A stretch of 64,000 bases of DNA from Anastatus disparis (Eukaryota > Arthropoda > Insecta > Hymenoptera > Eupelmidae). Position 1 is the stretch's first letter. The number at the start of each line of letters is the position of its first letter. The translations under genes and the position numbers were made by a program. The notes beneath the pieces are model-generated. The model was not told where the DNA came from. It ran no database searches and saw only the letters and a program-made list of their open reading frames with translations. The stretch is taken from assembly GCA_017163975.1 (NCBI GenBank), contig JAFFSR010000239.1, positions 7,502,001 through 7,566,000 on the forward strand, given 5' to 3'. This document shows positions 63,801 to 64,000 of the stretch, piece by piece.

Positions 63801-64000
63801 GTAAGTAAAAAACTTTAACTTTCTACTTCACAAAGTTAACAAAGCTTCTTTGTCGTATATTTGAAAAGAACTTTGATCAAAACGCACTAAAAAAAGAAAA
63901 AAAAAGCGAAACTGGCAAACTCAGCAGCAGCAGTAAGCTACTAAGCTGTAAAAAATGTTGTGAAACATCATTTATACGAAAGTATAGCCAGCTGTTTTAC
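63801..64000. other. Non-coding DNA at the window end
   Basis: No gene is seen. The sequence contains an AGCAGCAGCAG run near 63922 and ends without a feature. Confidence 0.45.

Noticed and set aside
1..64000. CRISPR array, bacterial operon or integrated virus
   Set aside because: No regularly spaced direct repeats, no prokaryotic gene organisation and no viral gene were found on either strand.

Overview
This is a strongly AT-rich piece of animal nuclear DNA, almost certainly from an insect. The evidence is short GT-AG introns, tRNA-derived SINEs, palindromic MITE-like elements, an insect-type divergent ionotropic receptor, and a stand-alone cathepsin-propeptide (I29) inhibitor gene. The composition and the mix of genes would suit a hymenopteran such as a parasitoid wasp, but nothing I can read fixes the order or species. 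There is no bacterial, organellar or viral gene organisation.

Only two protein-coding genes are convincing. At 26.6-27.8 kb on the + strand is a three-coding-exon gene for a 99-residue secreted protein. It consists of a signal peptide and one I29 domain (crammer / BCPI / CTLA-2 type inhibitor of cathepsin L-like proteases), with a plausible TATA/Inr promoter, a 5' non-coding exon and an AATAAA signal. At 59.1-60.9 kb on the - strand is an intronless 604-residue ionotropic receptor of the divergent chemosensory class. A weaker candidate is a possible terminal exon on the - strand at 28.5-28.7 kb.

Most of the rest looks like the inside of one or more very long introns or intergenic DNA. Two + strand sites (junctions 956/957 and 37279/37280) have a pyrimidine tract followed by AG and a full donor (GTGAGT or GTAAGT), the layout of recursive-splicing ratchet points. 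The second has another donor 62 nt downstream. A further acceptor/donor pair encloses 63757-63800. Together they suggest, without proof, that a long + strand gene runs through the window and that the two recognised genes are nested in it.

The repeat content is the richest part. There are eight copies of one tRNA-derived SINE family. A 378-bp palindromic element sits inside one SINE copy. Two copies of a 122-bp palindrome share an upstream block. Several other inverted-repeat elements lie at 47.0, 49.0, 56.1 and 61.3 kb, and less certain ones at 13.6-14.4 and 23.9-24.6 kb. Isolated islands richer in G+C and CpG (for example 18.9-19.05, 21.4-21.7 and 56.7-57.0 kb) have no recognisable coding content and could be cis-regulatory. 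The many other short open frames lie in CT-rich, AT-rich or SINE sequence and were not accepted as genes.
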